A DNA stretch of 64,000 nt from Jacaranda mimosifolia (Eukaryota; Streptophyta; Magnoliopsida; Lamiales; Bignoniaceae). The notes under the pieces are model-generated. The model made no database searches. It was not told the DNA's origin and saw nothing but the letters and a program-made list of their open reading frames with translations. A program made the translations under genes and the position numbers. Shown in pieces: positions 35,741 through 47,350 of the stretch (its first letter is position 1; the number at the start of each line of letters is the position of its first letter). The DNA lies in NCBI GenBank assembly GCA_018894105.1, contig CM032128.1, positions 25,877,299-25,941,298 on the forward strand, read 5' to 3'.

Positions 35741-36562
35741 TGCTTATTGACTGCCTGCAGAAGATTCTTACTCCAGTCAATGCAGAAGTTGCAGTAGCCA
35801 TTGGTACCTGCCAAACCTCTTGGAGTTGAGTATTATTGGCAGGTAAGATTTATTTGTAACTCAATTCTGTTTCCTACAAGAAGTTGGAAAAGTATGATTT
35901 GACAATGTAACTAGTTATATTCCCATCCCAATTGATAAAAAGTCTTGTCTGTGCTATCATGTTTAAGTTATTTATTTATTTATTTTTAGTTTTTACTTAT
36001 GGTATCTGTATCTTTTGCGCTTTTACTTGGCTTTCTTTTCTGTTGGAGAGCTCTGACTTAAATTTAGTTTCTTAAAAAAGTGAATGCTGCTTCGAGACTT
36101 TGCTTTGATAGTTGATATCATTCCTAAGAACATGAAAATCCATCTGAATTGATTAAATGCCTCTCTTATTTATCTAAATTTAGTCTTTCGAATTGCCTTA
36201 GCCTATATAGAGTAGAATTGAGATAATTGCTACTGTTTTCCATCTGGGACAATTTTGTTTCCTGTGAAGAAAACTTAGTCCATGTTTTTGAGTTTTTCTT
36301 GTTATCTAAATGGAAATAGCCAATATGCACGGGGTTTGGGGGAGGCGGCTCGGACACGGGATACCTGTGTAAGGTAACTTTTGATTTTTTTATTCCATCT
36401 ACCAATATCATGCTTACAAGTCCCAGCTGCAGTAAAAGTAGAAATGCTGCATGAAGAGTATTCGCTCGGCAATCAAAATGTATTATTCTGTTCTGGTCCA
36501 ACGTATGCTTGTATCAAAATCATACTTTGCTTGAAGGAAAATTCCAGTCAAACCTTATTTTG
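35741..36562 (+). pseudogene. Decayed partial duplicate of the NIPA gene
   Basis: Two segments match NIPA exons in order. After an AG at about 35760, GTCAATGCAGAAGTTGCAG and then ACCTCTTGGAGTTGAGTAT with a following AGGTAAG line up with exon 3 of NIPA (GAAGTTGCA, ACACCTCTTGG, GAGTAT, AGGTAG). Near 36420-36540 the frame MLHEEYSLGNQNVLFCSG resembles [17 protein letters not shown] of exon 4. Exons 1, 2 and 5-9 are not seen. The copy has a shortened exon 3, a frame change and a stop. It lies 1.4 kb downstream of the parent gene on the same strand. The exon 4 match is weak. Confidence 0.5.
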
Positions 36563-36730
36563 AGGTCCGCCAGTGTGTATTTTATAGAGTTTGAACTGAA
36601 ATTCCCTGCCTAATTTCAGAATTCTCCTCCCACTGAAGGGGAAAATTCAAGAACGAGGAAATGGACCAAATGGTCAATTCTTTTAACTTTGAAAAAACAA
36701 TATTATTATGATATTAACGTTTTTTACAAG

Positions 36731-37873
36731 TCAAAACGAATTCATTTCCAAAGTGTAACATTTCTTGGCCACCATCAATTTCCTCACGGCTTCACCAAGC
36801 ATCTTCCCCTCACCTTCCTCCCCAAACGCGCCCGCCACCATATCAGCATCACTCCGAATCCCCTTTTTCCCCTCCGCCGCCTCTCCACCGCCACCGCCAC
36901 CGCCAGCTGCCGGCCTTATGAACACCAGGGTTGCCCCCTCCATCACCTTGCTGGAATCCAGCAACTCCAGCTTCTCCAAGTACCACATCTTCATCCTCAA
37001 AGCCGGCACTCTGCTCCTATATTCCAACATTTCATCTCCTTTTCCCTTCAATGTCCTTACCTCTTCAATCTGTTCTTTGTTCATGCAAAGCCTTCCCTGA
37101 TCACTTTCGTCGGAAACCACCACATCTTCAATCGTTTTCAACCCTTTCACTGTTTCTTGTATCAAATAATGCCTGGCGGATGCAGCTATTAGACATGAAA
37201 TTGTCCACACTATCCTCAGCTTCAGCTCTTCGTCTGGCATGACCCGCGATTCTTGATCCGATTCAAGTAAATTCTCCTCTTTTTCGGTCTTTTCGGCCCA
37301 TGATTTTGCTCCAAGAATCACGCAGCTATGCAGTTCTCGCCCGAACTCAGCTTTCCATTTCAGGAAAGTCGTGAAATTCTTGCTATTCTTCCCTGTTCTT
37401 GAACCACCCTGTTTCTGATTTACATGGCCGGGCAGCCTGAGATGAAGCGCACGAATTTCTTCAAAGGACTTCAAGACTTCATTGGGTACATAATAAGAGT
37501 AGAAATCCAAGTCGTTCTCCTCATTCTTGGACTTGAATTTGATCATCTGAGAGATCAAATGAAAGGGCTTCATCAGGGTTCTCATCACAAGATTCCTGAA
37601 AAAATTCCTGCGGGTTTCTTGATCAAATTCTTTAATTGCTGGTTTCTTCTGAGGGATGGGGAGGAAAATCTCATCGACCTGTGGGGCTATGGAATGAAAA
37701 CGCTTGCAAACCGACATGGATAAACACAGGGATTTCGCATCGTGCAACTTGTTGAAAATCGAAAGCACAACCTCGTCCGGCAAACGATCAAAGAAATCAT
37801 CGGAATCAACGATTTCTTGGCAGCCCGAATCCATCAATCCGCTTTTCTTTTCTTTTTTCTCTGGGTTTTGCAA
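36731..37873 (-). CDS. F-box protein, AUF1/At4g18380-like
   Basis: A single 380-residue open frame without introns. The F-box lies at about residues 27-66 (FFDRLPDEVVLSIFNKL, VCKRFHSIAPQVDEIFL). The middle holds features of this plant F-box group: a KPFH segment, EIRALHLRLPG, FLKWKAEFGRELHSCVILGA, LRIVWTISCLIAASARHYLI, and the characteristic C-terminus YTLEMNSF. Such proteins join SCF ubiquitin ligases; the AUF1 branch is linked to auxin and cytokinin responses in Arabidopsis, but no target is known for this copy. A run of seven glycines near residues 327-333 comes from a GGC/GGT triplet repeat (about 36885-36905). Two starts are possible, M1 and M14; the upstream one is used here. The full length fits the family. 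Confidence 0.92.
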   Translation of the reverse strand: MQNPEKKEKKSGLMDSGCQEIVDSDDFFDRLPDEVVLSIFNKLHDAKSLCLSMSVCKRFHSIAPQVDEIFLPIPQKKPAIKEFDQETRRNFFRNLVMRTLMKPFHLISQMIKFKSKNEENDLDFYSYYVPNEVLKSFEEIRALHLRLPGHVNQKQGGSRTGKNSKNFTTFLKWKAEFGRELHSCVILGAKSWAEKTEKEENLLESDQESRVMPDEELKLRIVWTISCLIAASARHYLIQETVKGLKTIEDVVVSDESDQGRLCMNKEQIEEVRTLKGKGDEMLEYRSRVPALRMKMWYLEKLELLDSSKVMEGATLVFIRPAAGGGGGGGEAAEGKKGIRSDADMVAGAFGEEGEGKMLGEAVRKLMVAKKCYTLEMNSF

Positions 37874-37925
37874 ATAGGATTTCTTGGAAAGATTAGAATA
37901 ATATGTGGGGAAGGCGGGATGGCGA

Positions 37926-37935
37926 CTTTATATGG
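37926..37935 (-). promoter_or_regulatory. Possible TATA box of the F-box gene
   Basis: On the minus strand CCATATAAAGT lies about 55-60 bp before the start codon at 37873. A CT-rich tract lies further upstream (38000-38020). The short leader would be unusual but possible. Confidence 0.3.
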
Positions 37936-38373
37936 AGGAAGTTTTGGGATAAAAGGGATTGGCGGTTGGGTGAGGATAATTCTAGAGAGAGAAAGCCGTG
38001 TGCTTTAGAGAGAGAGAGAAGGCTGACGCGGGGAAAGAGAAGAGCACACGTTTTTCAGAAGGACAGCATTATTGACTTTAGCAGAATCCATGGAAGATCT
38101 CTTAGACAGCGGAAATATATATTGCTGCTGATCGGTCGGTTTCATGGTTTTTGAGCAACCTTATCTAGATGCTCTGACTCTGACATCTTCTTTTCTTTTC
38201 TTTTTAGCATATTGTTTCAACAAATCGTCTGGCCATTCGATCAAGAAAAGATAAGCTTTAGCATATTGGAGATCCAATCCCAATAAACAAGAAATATCGA
38301 CTGCTACTTTGGTTTAGTGGGTCCAACTCCAAGTGTGTAAACCAAATTGAGTCTACGTGAATCTATTATTCAA
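37936..38373. other. Upstream region of the F-box gene
   Basis: The presumed promoter of the minus-strand F-box gene, with a GA-rich tract near 37982-38022. It ends at the MITE starting at 38374. The open frames on the plus strand here are not conserved. Confidence 0.4.
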
Positions 38374-38854
38374 GGAAATGTTTGGGTATGTTGGAGTATA
38401 ATTGGAGGAAATAAATTTTGGGAGTGAAATTGAGAGATGTGATAGTGATATTGAGAATGTAATAAATTTTTATTTATATTTTAGGGATTAGTTTTTAAAA
38501 TATATTAGAGAGTGTTTGTACACTTGTTTATGTTTTGAAATGTGATATCTTATTACTGTTGATATCAAATTAATTGCTTTTTTGTCTAGTTGCTGGAGAG
38601 AAATTAGAATAAAATATTAATATTTATATAGATAAGATAATTTAAAATGTATATATAGTTTTAAAATACTATTATCATGATTGGTTAAATAATGATGTTG
38701 AAGATGAGGGTTCTAGAGTTTTTGGTAAAGTGATTAAAAATATTAAGGCATTTAGTAATATTCAAAAAATTATTTTGGGGGGAGAATTTAATATATGTTT
38801 GGGAATATTTTAGAGAAAGAATTTTCTTCCCTCAAAACATAACCAAACAATCCC
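38374..38854. mobile_element. MITE upstream of the F-box gene (family B)
   Basis: A ~481 bp element with ends GGAAATGTTTGGGTATGTT and the complement of AACATAACCAAACAATCCC. The right side is followed by TTA; the left neighbour CAA may be a mutated duplication. It resembles 29249-29633. It is AT-rich and non-coding. Confidence 0.65.
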
Positions 38855-38920
38855 TTAATTTTTCATTAAATTGAATTTTAACGAAAATTTTGAGCCAAAC
38901 TCAAATGGAGCTAGCAGTTA

Positions 38921-39343
38921 GGGGCCGTTTGATTTTATTTTCAAAGGCCATTTTCATTTCCAGCTATTGCTAAAAGTTGAAAAGTTAGTTATGAAATGAA
39001 AATGAAAATGAAAATTGAGATGTATTTGGATGAAATGTTGAAAAGTAATGATTAGAATAGATTATAGGATTGAACAATAGGTTAATTTATATATTTTTAT
39101 GCTTAAAAAGATTTATGTTTTTAAAATATATGTATATTTTATTAATCTGAAAATGATAGTGAGTATTTTATGTCAAATCAAATTTGAATTTGATTAATGT
39201 GTAGTAGGATGATATAGTAGATTTAGAAAGAGTTTTGAGAAGAAAATGTACTTTTTCTGAAAAAAGTTGTGAGAAAATATTTCTTTCAATTTTCATTCTC
39301 AAATAAAAATGAAAATGGGGCTTGGAAATGAAAACAAACGGCC
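38921..39343. mobile_element. Tourist-like MITE (family C)
   Basis: The left end GGGGCCGTTTGATTTTATTT follows TTA at 38918-38920, and the right end is the complement of GAAAACAAACGGCC. The right duplication reads TTC, one change from TTA. The interior has TTTCATTTCCAG-like ends as in the MITE at 22403. Confidence 0.7.
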
Positions 39344-40153
39344 TTCTTTTCTCAAACATTTTGTCATATATAGATTAATTTGAACGAACTAGAGCCGGAC
39401 TTTAATTTTTAACTAATAAAGAAAATGTTAAATTTAATGCATTATGTTTAAACTTTAATGCATTGAGTTGAATAAGTTTTTAATAATTAATCTCGAATTG
39501 AATAGTAAACTATATCATTTGTTTCTCAGCTATAATCATTTTACAAATAGATGGTTGACAAATTGCTTGACAATTTGCAAATTGCGCAATTGACTAATAT
39601 ACTTGTAGGAGTAACTAAATATATGATTTCATATGCTCGACTTGTAACTCACAACAAATTTAATTAAGAAAGTGCATATCTTGATTTTTTTTTTAACAAA
39701 TATATGTGGAATACAATAGATGAAGGGGTTGAGCTCATAGGTGGTCTTAAATATAATCTTTAAATTATATATTTAAAGTGCGTTGATATACTATGTAGAT
39801 TGTATATTTGTTCATTTTTTTTTTACATATATTGAATTATCAAATTTTGAATTTTAAATTATGCGAGAGTGATACTATTGGACAAAACGTATATTTTATT
39901 TTGTCAAAAATATCTTTTTATGTTGGCCCCCTAGTGCTGTATCTATACTTATGTGTAAGTCAACTCTTTTCGCAGGCATTATTATATGTACCCAAAAAGT
40001 AGGTGTTGTGCACGGGACTAATGCAACTTCAAGTGGGGATGATTGTCTATTTTCAGTTAATATAATTGATTGTGTATACTGTATACTCCAAGTTGATTTC
40101 CAGACAGTTAGGCTGGTAGCCTCCTCAAATTGGCTAAAGAAGCAATAGCATAA
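39344..40153. other. AT-rich intergenic DNA
   Basis: I see no gene or named repeat. Short open frames at 39808-40148 have no recognisable motif. Confidence 0.4.
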
Positions 40154-40525
40154 GGCTCAGGGTTGTTTGAATTTATTTTCTGGAGATATTTTTATTTTTT
40201 GGTGAAAAAATGTAGTGAAAGGTTAGTTATAAATGTATTTTTGAAAATAAAATATTGTTTAGATGTTTTGTTTAAAACATAATAATTATGTAGGGTTGAA
40301 AATGAATTATATTTGAAAAATATAGTATTTTTTGTATTAAAAATTGTGCAAATGTGAGTAGAAAAAAATAAAAAGTAAAAATGAAAGAGAGTGTAAGAGT
40401 TTATTTGGAAGAATATTTTAAGAATAAAAATATCTGTAAAAAAAAAATAAAAAATTGATAATTTTTTATTTTCATTTTTAGTAGAAAATAAAAATGAGCT
40501 CAAAAAACAAAAACAAGCTGACTAT
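40154..40525. mobile_element. Tourist-like MITE (family A)
   Basis: The left end GGCTCAGGGTTGTTTGAATT follows TAA (40151-40153). The interior closely follows the element at 805-1159: a TAGTGAAAGGTTAGTTATAA-like part, AGATGTTTTGTTTAAAAC, GTAGGGTTGAAAATGA and AAAATTGTGCAAATG. The right end is diverged and set by the AAACAAGCTGAC match. Confidence 0.65.
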
Positions 40526-40940
40526 AAAGGTTTGTCGGTCTAATTTTTGAGGCTAGGAGGCCGCCCTTGACTCTCTTTAAGAAGAGTTCCTTGTTTGACT
40601 TTAAAATAATAGTGGGCTGACTTTGAAACACCAAAACCTCAACTTCCTTGCAAGTTGCAAAAGCAAGAATCTAGAAAGTGACTTATTTTGTTTTTGAATA
40701 TTTTGATAGCCAATTACACATGAACTCAATGTCACAAAGTCATACTTTACAAAATCAGTCAGCCTTGATGGATGTGAATAGTGATGTAGTTCAAAGTAAA
40801 TTTGGTGTAATGAACCATTGGTGGAAAAATCAGAGCATTCTAACAATATTTAGAAATTGTGGTCATTTTACCGTCAAGTAGATGTCATACCTACCTGACT
40901 ATTTTTAACCATTGGATTAATTTAATAAAATTTCCACTGT
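40526..40940. other. Unassigned DNA
   Basis: Nothing clear was found between the MITE and the repeat array. The frame at 40678-40881 is not conserved. Confidence 0.35.
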
Positions 40941-42870
40941 TAAATAAGTACGAACTGTCAACAGAATAAAATACAAATATACTCCTGCATAAAAATTGAT
41001 GACAAAATAAGTAATCGTAAAATATAATTGGTATAAAGTTAATCAAATAAGGAAAACCAACTAATCACCATTTGACAGAGCGACTAGTACCCCTAGAGCA
41101 AATAAGTAATAGCTAGTCAAACTAGCTATTTATTTGTCTTATTAAGATGCGCCTTCAAATAAATGTAATATTTCTTAATATTATGAAACTCAATTAAAAA
41201 TTAAATATAATAATTATAATATTAATAAAATAATGAAATAATTGCCATTTGACATAGCGATTAGTAGGTCTGGCTTGTCATTTGTCTTGTTCAGTTATAT
41301 ATATGCTTTCAATTAATCTTAATCAGATATAATTAATTTAATAATGAAAACTAATTAATTGCCCCTTGACGTGGCGACAACGCGTAGCAGCGGTACATTC
41401 ATAATGTTATTATGTATTATATTAATAAATAAAATTTAACTAATATAATAACATTTAAATCAAAGAAAAATACAAGTAATCGCTCTGTAAAATGACAATT
41501 ATTTATAGTAGAAAATGCATGTACGTAATAATATTAATTTTTATTATTATGAAATACATATAAAAAATGTAATGAACATAATAATATTTTAAAAAAAAAA
41601 TAAAACCAAGTAATGGCAATCTAATATAGTGAGTAGTTTTAGTAAGAAACGCATATATTTAAATATATTATTTCTTTGTTTCATGATATACATTAATAAT
41701 ATAAGTATATTTTCAATGCCACCCCTAACTTTTTTACAAAAAAATTATGGCGCCTCCCCCCCCCCCGCCAACTTTAGTCGCTACTCGTAGTAGCGATTTT
41801 TCTCATATTTCTCATTTTTAAAATGTTATAGTAAATGGATCTGAATATATTTGTTAATATATGTCTTCATTTAAATATAATATTTGTTAATATTATGAGA
41901 CACAATTAAAAATTAAATGTAATTATTAAAGTGATGAGCAAATTAGTAATCACTAATTTGACTAATGATTTATTTTTCTTATTCAAATAACACATTTGTT
42001 TAAATATAATATTTTTTAATTTTATGTAACACAAGTAAAAATTAAATTTATTTAGTATAATAATAATAATTAAATAACGAAAGTATAAAATGACAATTAT
42101 TTGTAGTTGAAAAGTATATAACAATAATAATTTTTATTATTATGGAACACATAAATAAATAAAATATAATGAATATAATAATATTTAAATAAAAGAAATA
42201 AAACCAAGTAATGATAGTCTAATATAGCAACTAGTTTTAGTAAGAAAAACATATATCTAAATATTTAAGAAAAGAAATGCTATAAAAATATAAAGTTTAA
42301 ATATAAATTTTACATTTTACAAACTTAGAATATGTGATCCAAATTGAAATTGAGTACAAAGATTTTTTATATTATAAATTTTTTTAGTAATCGAATTATT
42401 ATATAAAATCTTTGTAAGATCATTGGCAATATAGTTAACTAAGCAATTGGATAAAAAGTTATTTTTATTTTATTTTTGAGGAAATAAGTAATCGCAAGTC
42501 AAACTAGCAATTTCTTTATCCTTCACTCAAATATAATATTTGTTAATATTATGAAACACAATTAAAAATTAAATATAAGTAGGAAAGTGACGAGCAAAAG
42601 TGATGAGTCACAATTAAAAATTAAATATAAGTGGGAAAGTGATGAGAAAGTAATTAAAAATAAGTAATAGCTAGTCAAACTATTGACTTCTTTGTCCTTC
42701 ACTTAAACATAACAAGACACAATTAATAATTAAATAATAATTAAATATAATTAATAAAATGATTAGGAAATAAGTAATTCGCTAGTCAAAATATAATATT
42801 TAACATATTTTCACATAAAATAATGTCCACTTTAGTCGTTACTTACAGTAGTGACTTTTACATATCAATA
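40941..42870. repeat. AT-rich array with a recurring palindromic word
   Basis: The region repeats a few blocks in changing order. One block of about 180 bp, starting AATGACAATTATTT and running to TTAGTAAGAAA, occurs at about 41490 and 42090. A second (AATATAATATTTGTTAATATT, ACACAATTAAAAATTAAAT) occurs at about 41160, 41875, 42535 and, in part, 42605. A palindrome-like word, AAGTAATAGCTAGTCAAACTAG and variants, occurs at 41105, 41945, 42485, 42665 and 42770. AGTCGCTACT and AGTAGCGA words occur at 41770-41800 and, mutated, at 42835. No gene is visible. A C11 run lies at 41756-41766. Confidence 0.6.
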
Positions 42871-43279
42871 CATTGAGGGCCAATTTATCCATGACTTCAT
42901 CATGTGTTGTCAACTTCACATAATATATTGTACCGAATTTATGTTGGCATTTTTTTGTTGGCTAACTATCATTAGGTAGGTACGAGGCTACATGACGGTA
43001 GAAAACACCTAGAAACTGCAGCTCCGAGAAACTTTGGATTATTACCAATTAAAGCATACAGAAAACATTCTTGGTGTTTTGAATTTGTTCAAAATGACAT
43101 GCTATTCGTTAGACTAAGATTGCTAGATGGACCTTCCTGAGGAGGTGTAGTGATCCCAGTAGTGTACAGCAAGAGACAAATCTATGTTTCTAAGTTCAGA
43201 TGCAAAAAGATTTGTGCAGGAGAAAGTATTGTCTAATATTGGTTTAAGTTTCAACCATTCTGTGTGGTTAAATGGTTAC
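42871..43279. other. Left flank of the aminotransferase pseudogene
   Basis: The last exon of a serine:glyoxylate aminotransferase gene would be expected here. I cannot see it. Confidence 0.4.
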
Positions 43280-44757
43280 CTTCCCAGCTACCTTGTTAAG
43301 TCGCAGGCCTAAGCTTAAGTTGTGTCTTTTCCATGCCCTTCTAACAATTTCCGTGCTGTCAATGTATGATGGGACAACAACGGCTGTTACTGTGTTACTG
43401 TACCATTCCTCCTTATGGGTGCAGTTCTTTAAGCCCCATTCCTCCACTGCAAGCATTGAGTGCCGAATTACAGACAACAAATGAATTTGTGTAAGAATAC
43501 CTTAATAATCGTAATGATCAAAGAAATATGTCTACTTATTTTGATCTTTACTAAGGGGAAGCAGTGTACCTTATTGTTTTGGCAAGACGACCGTGCCTTG
43601 CAATAACATTGTCAAGTCCTTCCTCGAAAATGAGATCCAAAGCTGCTCTAAGCCCATAGAGAAGTTGGATGGAAGGGGTGTATGGCCAGTAAGTTCCCAG
43701 CTTATAGAACTTTAAGTAATCATTTCAGTCGAAGAAAACTCAGACTCATTTTGCAGTTTTAGTGGCCTCAGGAGCCTTGGGGCTTGCACACACAATTCCT
43801 ATCCCAGTTGGAAGAGAGAGAGTTTTCTGCGAACCAGTGAGAGCCACGTCTATACCCCATTCGTCCACGCGGAAATCAAGCGCACAGATGGAGGAAACTC
43901 CATCAACAAGGAAGAGCGCTGGGTGCTGATAGTGATCTGACAGTTAATTCAAGAATTGGTCAATGTCTGATACTTAAAAACCACGTTCGCAAGGAGAAAA
44001 ACAAATGTTTCCACTGGCATTGCTTTTTCATTTTCATGTCAATAAGACAATAACAATGAGTAGTTGGGCAACTTAAATAAGCATTTAGGAACAAGAAATT
44101 CTTAACGCTGGCACACACTGGTCCATTCAGAACTAGAGTAATTAGGCAACATATGTCAGAGAGATGATTACCAAGTATTTTTCTTACAGTAGCCAAGTTA
44201 TTGGTAACTCCTGTTCCTGTCTCATTGTGCACAATGCAAATGGCCTTAATGGTATGTGCTTTATCAGCTGCTATTTTTGAGGCCAAAATGTTCGAGATTA
44301 GCGCCTTGACCCCATTCACTTTCAACAACATCAACATTGAAGTTGAGGCGTTGTTGCTCATCAATCCACTGCAAACTGAACTGACCAATCAGGAAAAAGA
44401 CTATTCGATCACCAGGAGACAATGTATTTGTAAGTGCACTTTCCCATGCACCAGTCCCTATCCAGAAACAACAATATTAGTTTCATCACTAAATGGACAA
44501 GCAAATTAAACGATTTATTAGTGTTTAGCGGTAAACAAGAAAATACCTGTGGTTGGGATGAGAAAAGGAGTTCCAGAAGTTGTCTTAAAAATCTTCTTGA
44601 CATCTTCCAGAAGGATTTTAGTGAGTGCTGGCACAGCTGGAGACCGGTAATCCTCATTGTTTCTGCTCATTGCACGAACAACCTGTTCGGGGATATTGAC
44701 TGGTCCCAGAACAAAGAGGTGGTTCCTTCCTGGTCCATAAACATATAGTCCACATCT
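43280..44757 (-). pseudogene. Serine:glyoxylate aminotransferase pseudogene
   Basis: The minus strand holds four exon-like parts with introns kept, so it is a DNA copy and not a processed one. Part 1 (about 44757-44547) has GPGRNHLFV, GPVNIPEQVVRAMSRNNEDY and KKIFKTTSGTPFL, but its start is shifted by extra bases. Part 2 (44457-44172) has GAWESALTNTLSPGDRIV and IKAICIVHNETGTGVTNN, with one inserted base near 44298 that breaks the frame. Part 3 (43936-43570) has LVDGVSSICALDFR and LTGSQKTLSLPTG, where K of SQK is the pyridoxal phosphate lysine, then three stops near 43720-43745, then YKLGTYWPYTPSIQLLYGL. Part 4 (about 43455-43280) has EEWGLKNCTHKEEW and LNKVAGK. The final exon is missing. The parent enzyme works in photorespiration in peroxisomes. 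Confidence 0.92.
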
Positions 44758-47219
44758 TCTTCCCTTCAACTTCCCAAGGTAATTTCAAATTTTTGAAAGA
44801 AGCTTTTTACTAAAAAGTCCCTGCAAGACTTGACAAGAAATCGACCATTTGGTTTAGAACCATGTACAGCCACTGCACTTTAAACCAAAGCCCTTGTGCA
44901 TTATACTGTAACTAACTGAAATCTTATTGGCTAAGGTCCTCTGGTTCATCTTTTACTTGGAACTTCTTAGTTTCATGCACTAATAGATTGAGGTCCTCTA
45001 AACCGAAATTGTAGGAATTTATTTGTTCATAACTTCATAAAGATCCAATTCTGTTTAATAATATTTCCTTCCAAACTATTTATTGGTATGATCTATAAAC
45101 AGAACCAAATCTTTCCTAAACGAAACACCTGGTAATTTAACTCTCGAGGGTGGCAATTCAGGAACTTCAACAAAATGTTATAATTCACTCAATATTACAA
45201 TTTTTAGTCTCACCAGAATCAAATTTCATTCTTGAAATATCGATTTAATATTCAGTGGAAAAGAATCGAAGCACAGCAGTCTCAGAATTGATCATATTGA
45301 TCTTATCATGCCATTCATAATCACTAAACTTTGCAATTGATTTCCGGAGACAACCTCAGAGATTGTCATGAATGAATTCAGTAAATTACTCTAAGGCAAG
45401 GCAAGGCAAAAAAGGCTGTCAGGTATCGTAATCTTGTCAATAGCCCAACCCTCTTCTGCCTAAACTAGCAAATCCACACATCCAACCAAATACATAACAG
45501 ATACATACACCAAGAACCATTAAACAAGAATCATTTCTTGATCAACTTGAACCTATATACTCCCTTGAACAGATTAAAGAAAACCAAATTTAAAAAGAGG
45601 GTCCCTAAATCCCTGTCTGAAGCTTTTTGGTCAAAGGACAACAGTTTCAAGATTGTAAGAGTTTGTTCTACGTGCATGCATGAATCACGATGCATGTATA
45701 GTTCAGAAAAGATATGATACCTTTGTGGAAACCCCAAAGGCTCTTAAGTCTTAATTTATGTTAGAAACCTTAGATGGAAACAACAAATTTGACCGTGATC
45801 TTGAGGCGTGAGATTTTTGTCCCCACTCTAAGAGTTGTCAATAGATATAATTAGGCAATTTACCACCAGAATACAACAAAACCACCAAATTCTACAAGTG
45901 GCAATCTCGAAGAGTTCCTTCAGAACTTCTTTTATGGTATTTAATAATATATTTGTAAAGAACAGAGATTGCAAAATTACTTTTCTAGCTTGTTTTCTTA
46001 GTATTAAATTTGCAGAGAACCTTATGTATTTATAATTAATGAAACAATATATCCATTAATTATAAACTAATGCTCTATTTAAGTTAAATAATATGTCTCT
46101 TTAACTCAAATTATCTGATACAACTTTTTATGAAAAAAATTAAATCTTTTCACAAAAGATATGACCTTTATTTTATTTCGTAATTAAATAATAATTTTAT
46201 AATTAAATAACTAAGTAAATAAAAATGAAACAAGTAACTTGTAGAATATATTAATTTACACGCATGCACGTGTGTGCTAAGTACTTTTAAATATAAATAA
46301 TATATATTAGCTCTCACACTTTATACGATCTTTTATTTAGATATCATATACATAAGTATTTTATATACCATAAAACTCTTTCTCTATTTTTTTATGTGGG
46401 ACAAACTCCCACATAATAATAATAATAATTTTTTTTTTTAATGCACAAGCTAACAATATATTCTAATAATTTATTTTTGTACCAAATCAAATGAAATGAT
46501 GATGAAAAAGGCCAAATGGGAAGGGAGTTTGTATAAATGATACAAAATTTTATAAGAGCGCGGGAGACCGTGTGGGTCCCACCCACCCTGGCCTCCTGCC
46601 TGCACTTGGCAGATTATGTGAATCTTTATCTTGCGGCTTTGAACGAGTGACATCACCAGCAATATATCAATGAAATTTCAGTTTTTGCAGTGATGCCACT
46701 GCTTTTGAATCATATTCCCATTGGCTCCCAATAATGAATAATATAAGGAATTAGTTGCTAGTTAGTGCGGTTCATTAAATAGATAAACACCAATTTAAAC
46801 AAAAAATTTAAAATTATTCCTTCTTTATCATTGAAGATTCGTAAAAATTGTTAGAAATTAATGCCATCGTTACCAAAATATTTGTGGTAAAAACCAAGCT
46901 GAAAAAAAAAATTCTTATGTTTAAATCTAAAAATAAAATAAAATATCAACACCTATTCGATTTGGGTATTGTTATTTGTATTTCAAAATTTGTTATTGAC
47001 ACTCCATTTGATTTTTAATCTATAATAATTTACTATTATATCTATTTATTTTCAAGATATCATTTAATTTAAATTGCTTGACAATTGTGCCCTTAGTGTA
47101 CTATTCTTTATCCTATAAAATATAATTTTGATTCATTCCTAACTTTTTTTTTAGAAAGAATATTACAAATGATGAAATATTATCCTTACAACAAAGTAAT
47201 ATATTCATATTTTCAAATC
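44758..47219. other. Intergenic DNA without recognised genes
   Basis: The right part from 45840 is AT-rich. No conserved coding segment, RNA gene or clear transposon end was found. Part of the left end is probably the old promoter of the aminotransferase copy. Confidence 0.4.
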
Positions 47220-47350
47220 AAATAATCAAAGTATAAACTACATATAATGCACATAAAATGCACAATGCGTCCATTATGGGTTGAATACAAGACCTCTTAC
47301 TTAATAGGAGAAACGGATGCCACTTGGGCTAAGTCACTGAGCCATTTCTA
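47220..47350 (-). mobile_element. tRNA-related SINE (minus strand)
   Basis: On the minus strand a head with TTAGCCCAAGTGGCATCC (A-box like) is followed about 30 bases later by GGTCTTGTATTCAACCC (B-box like, from a GGTTCGAANCC-type site). This arrangement is that of RNA polymerase III promoters in plant SINEs. The body runs to lower coordinates into AT-rich DNA, and its end is not fixed. No cloverleaf forms, so this is not a tRNA gene. Confidence 0.55.

Noticed and set aside
36689..37242. Plus-strand frames of 100-167 residues
   Set aside because: They are antisense shadows of the F-box gene; proline/serine-rich content comes from its glycine-coding repeat.
47270..47345. Possible tRNA gene from B-box-like word
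   Set aside because: No acceptor stem or cloverleaf can be paired; a SINE explains the boxes better.
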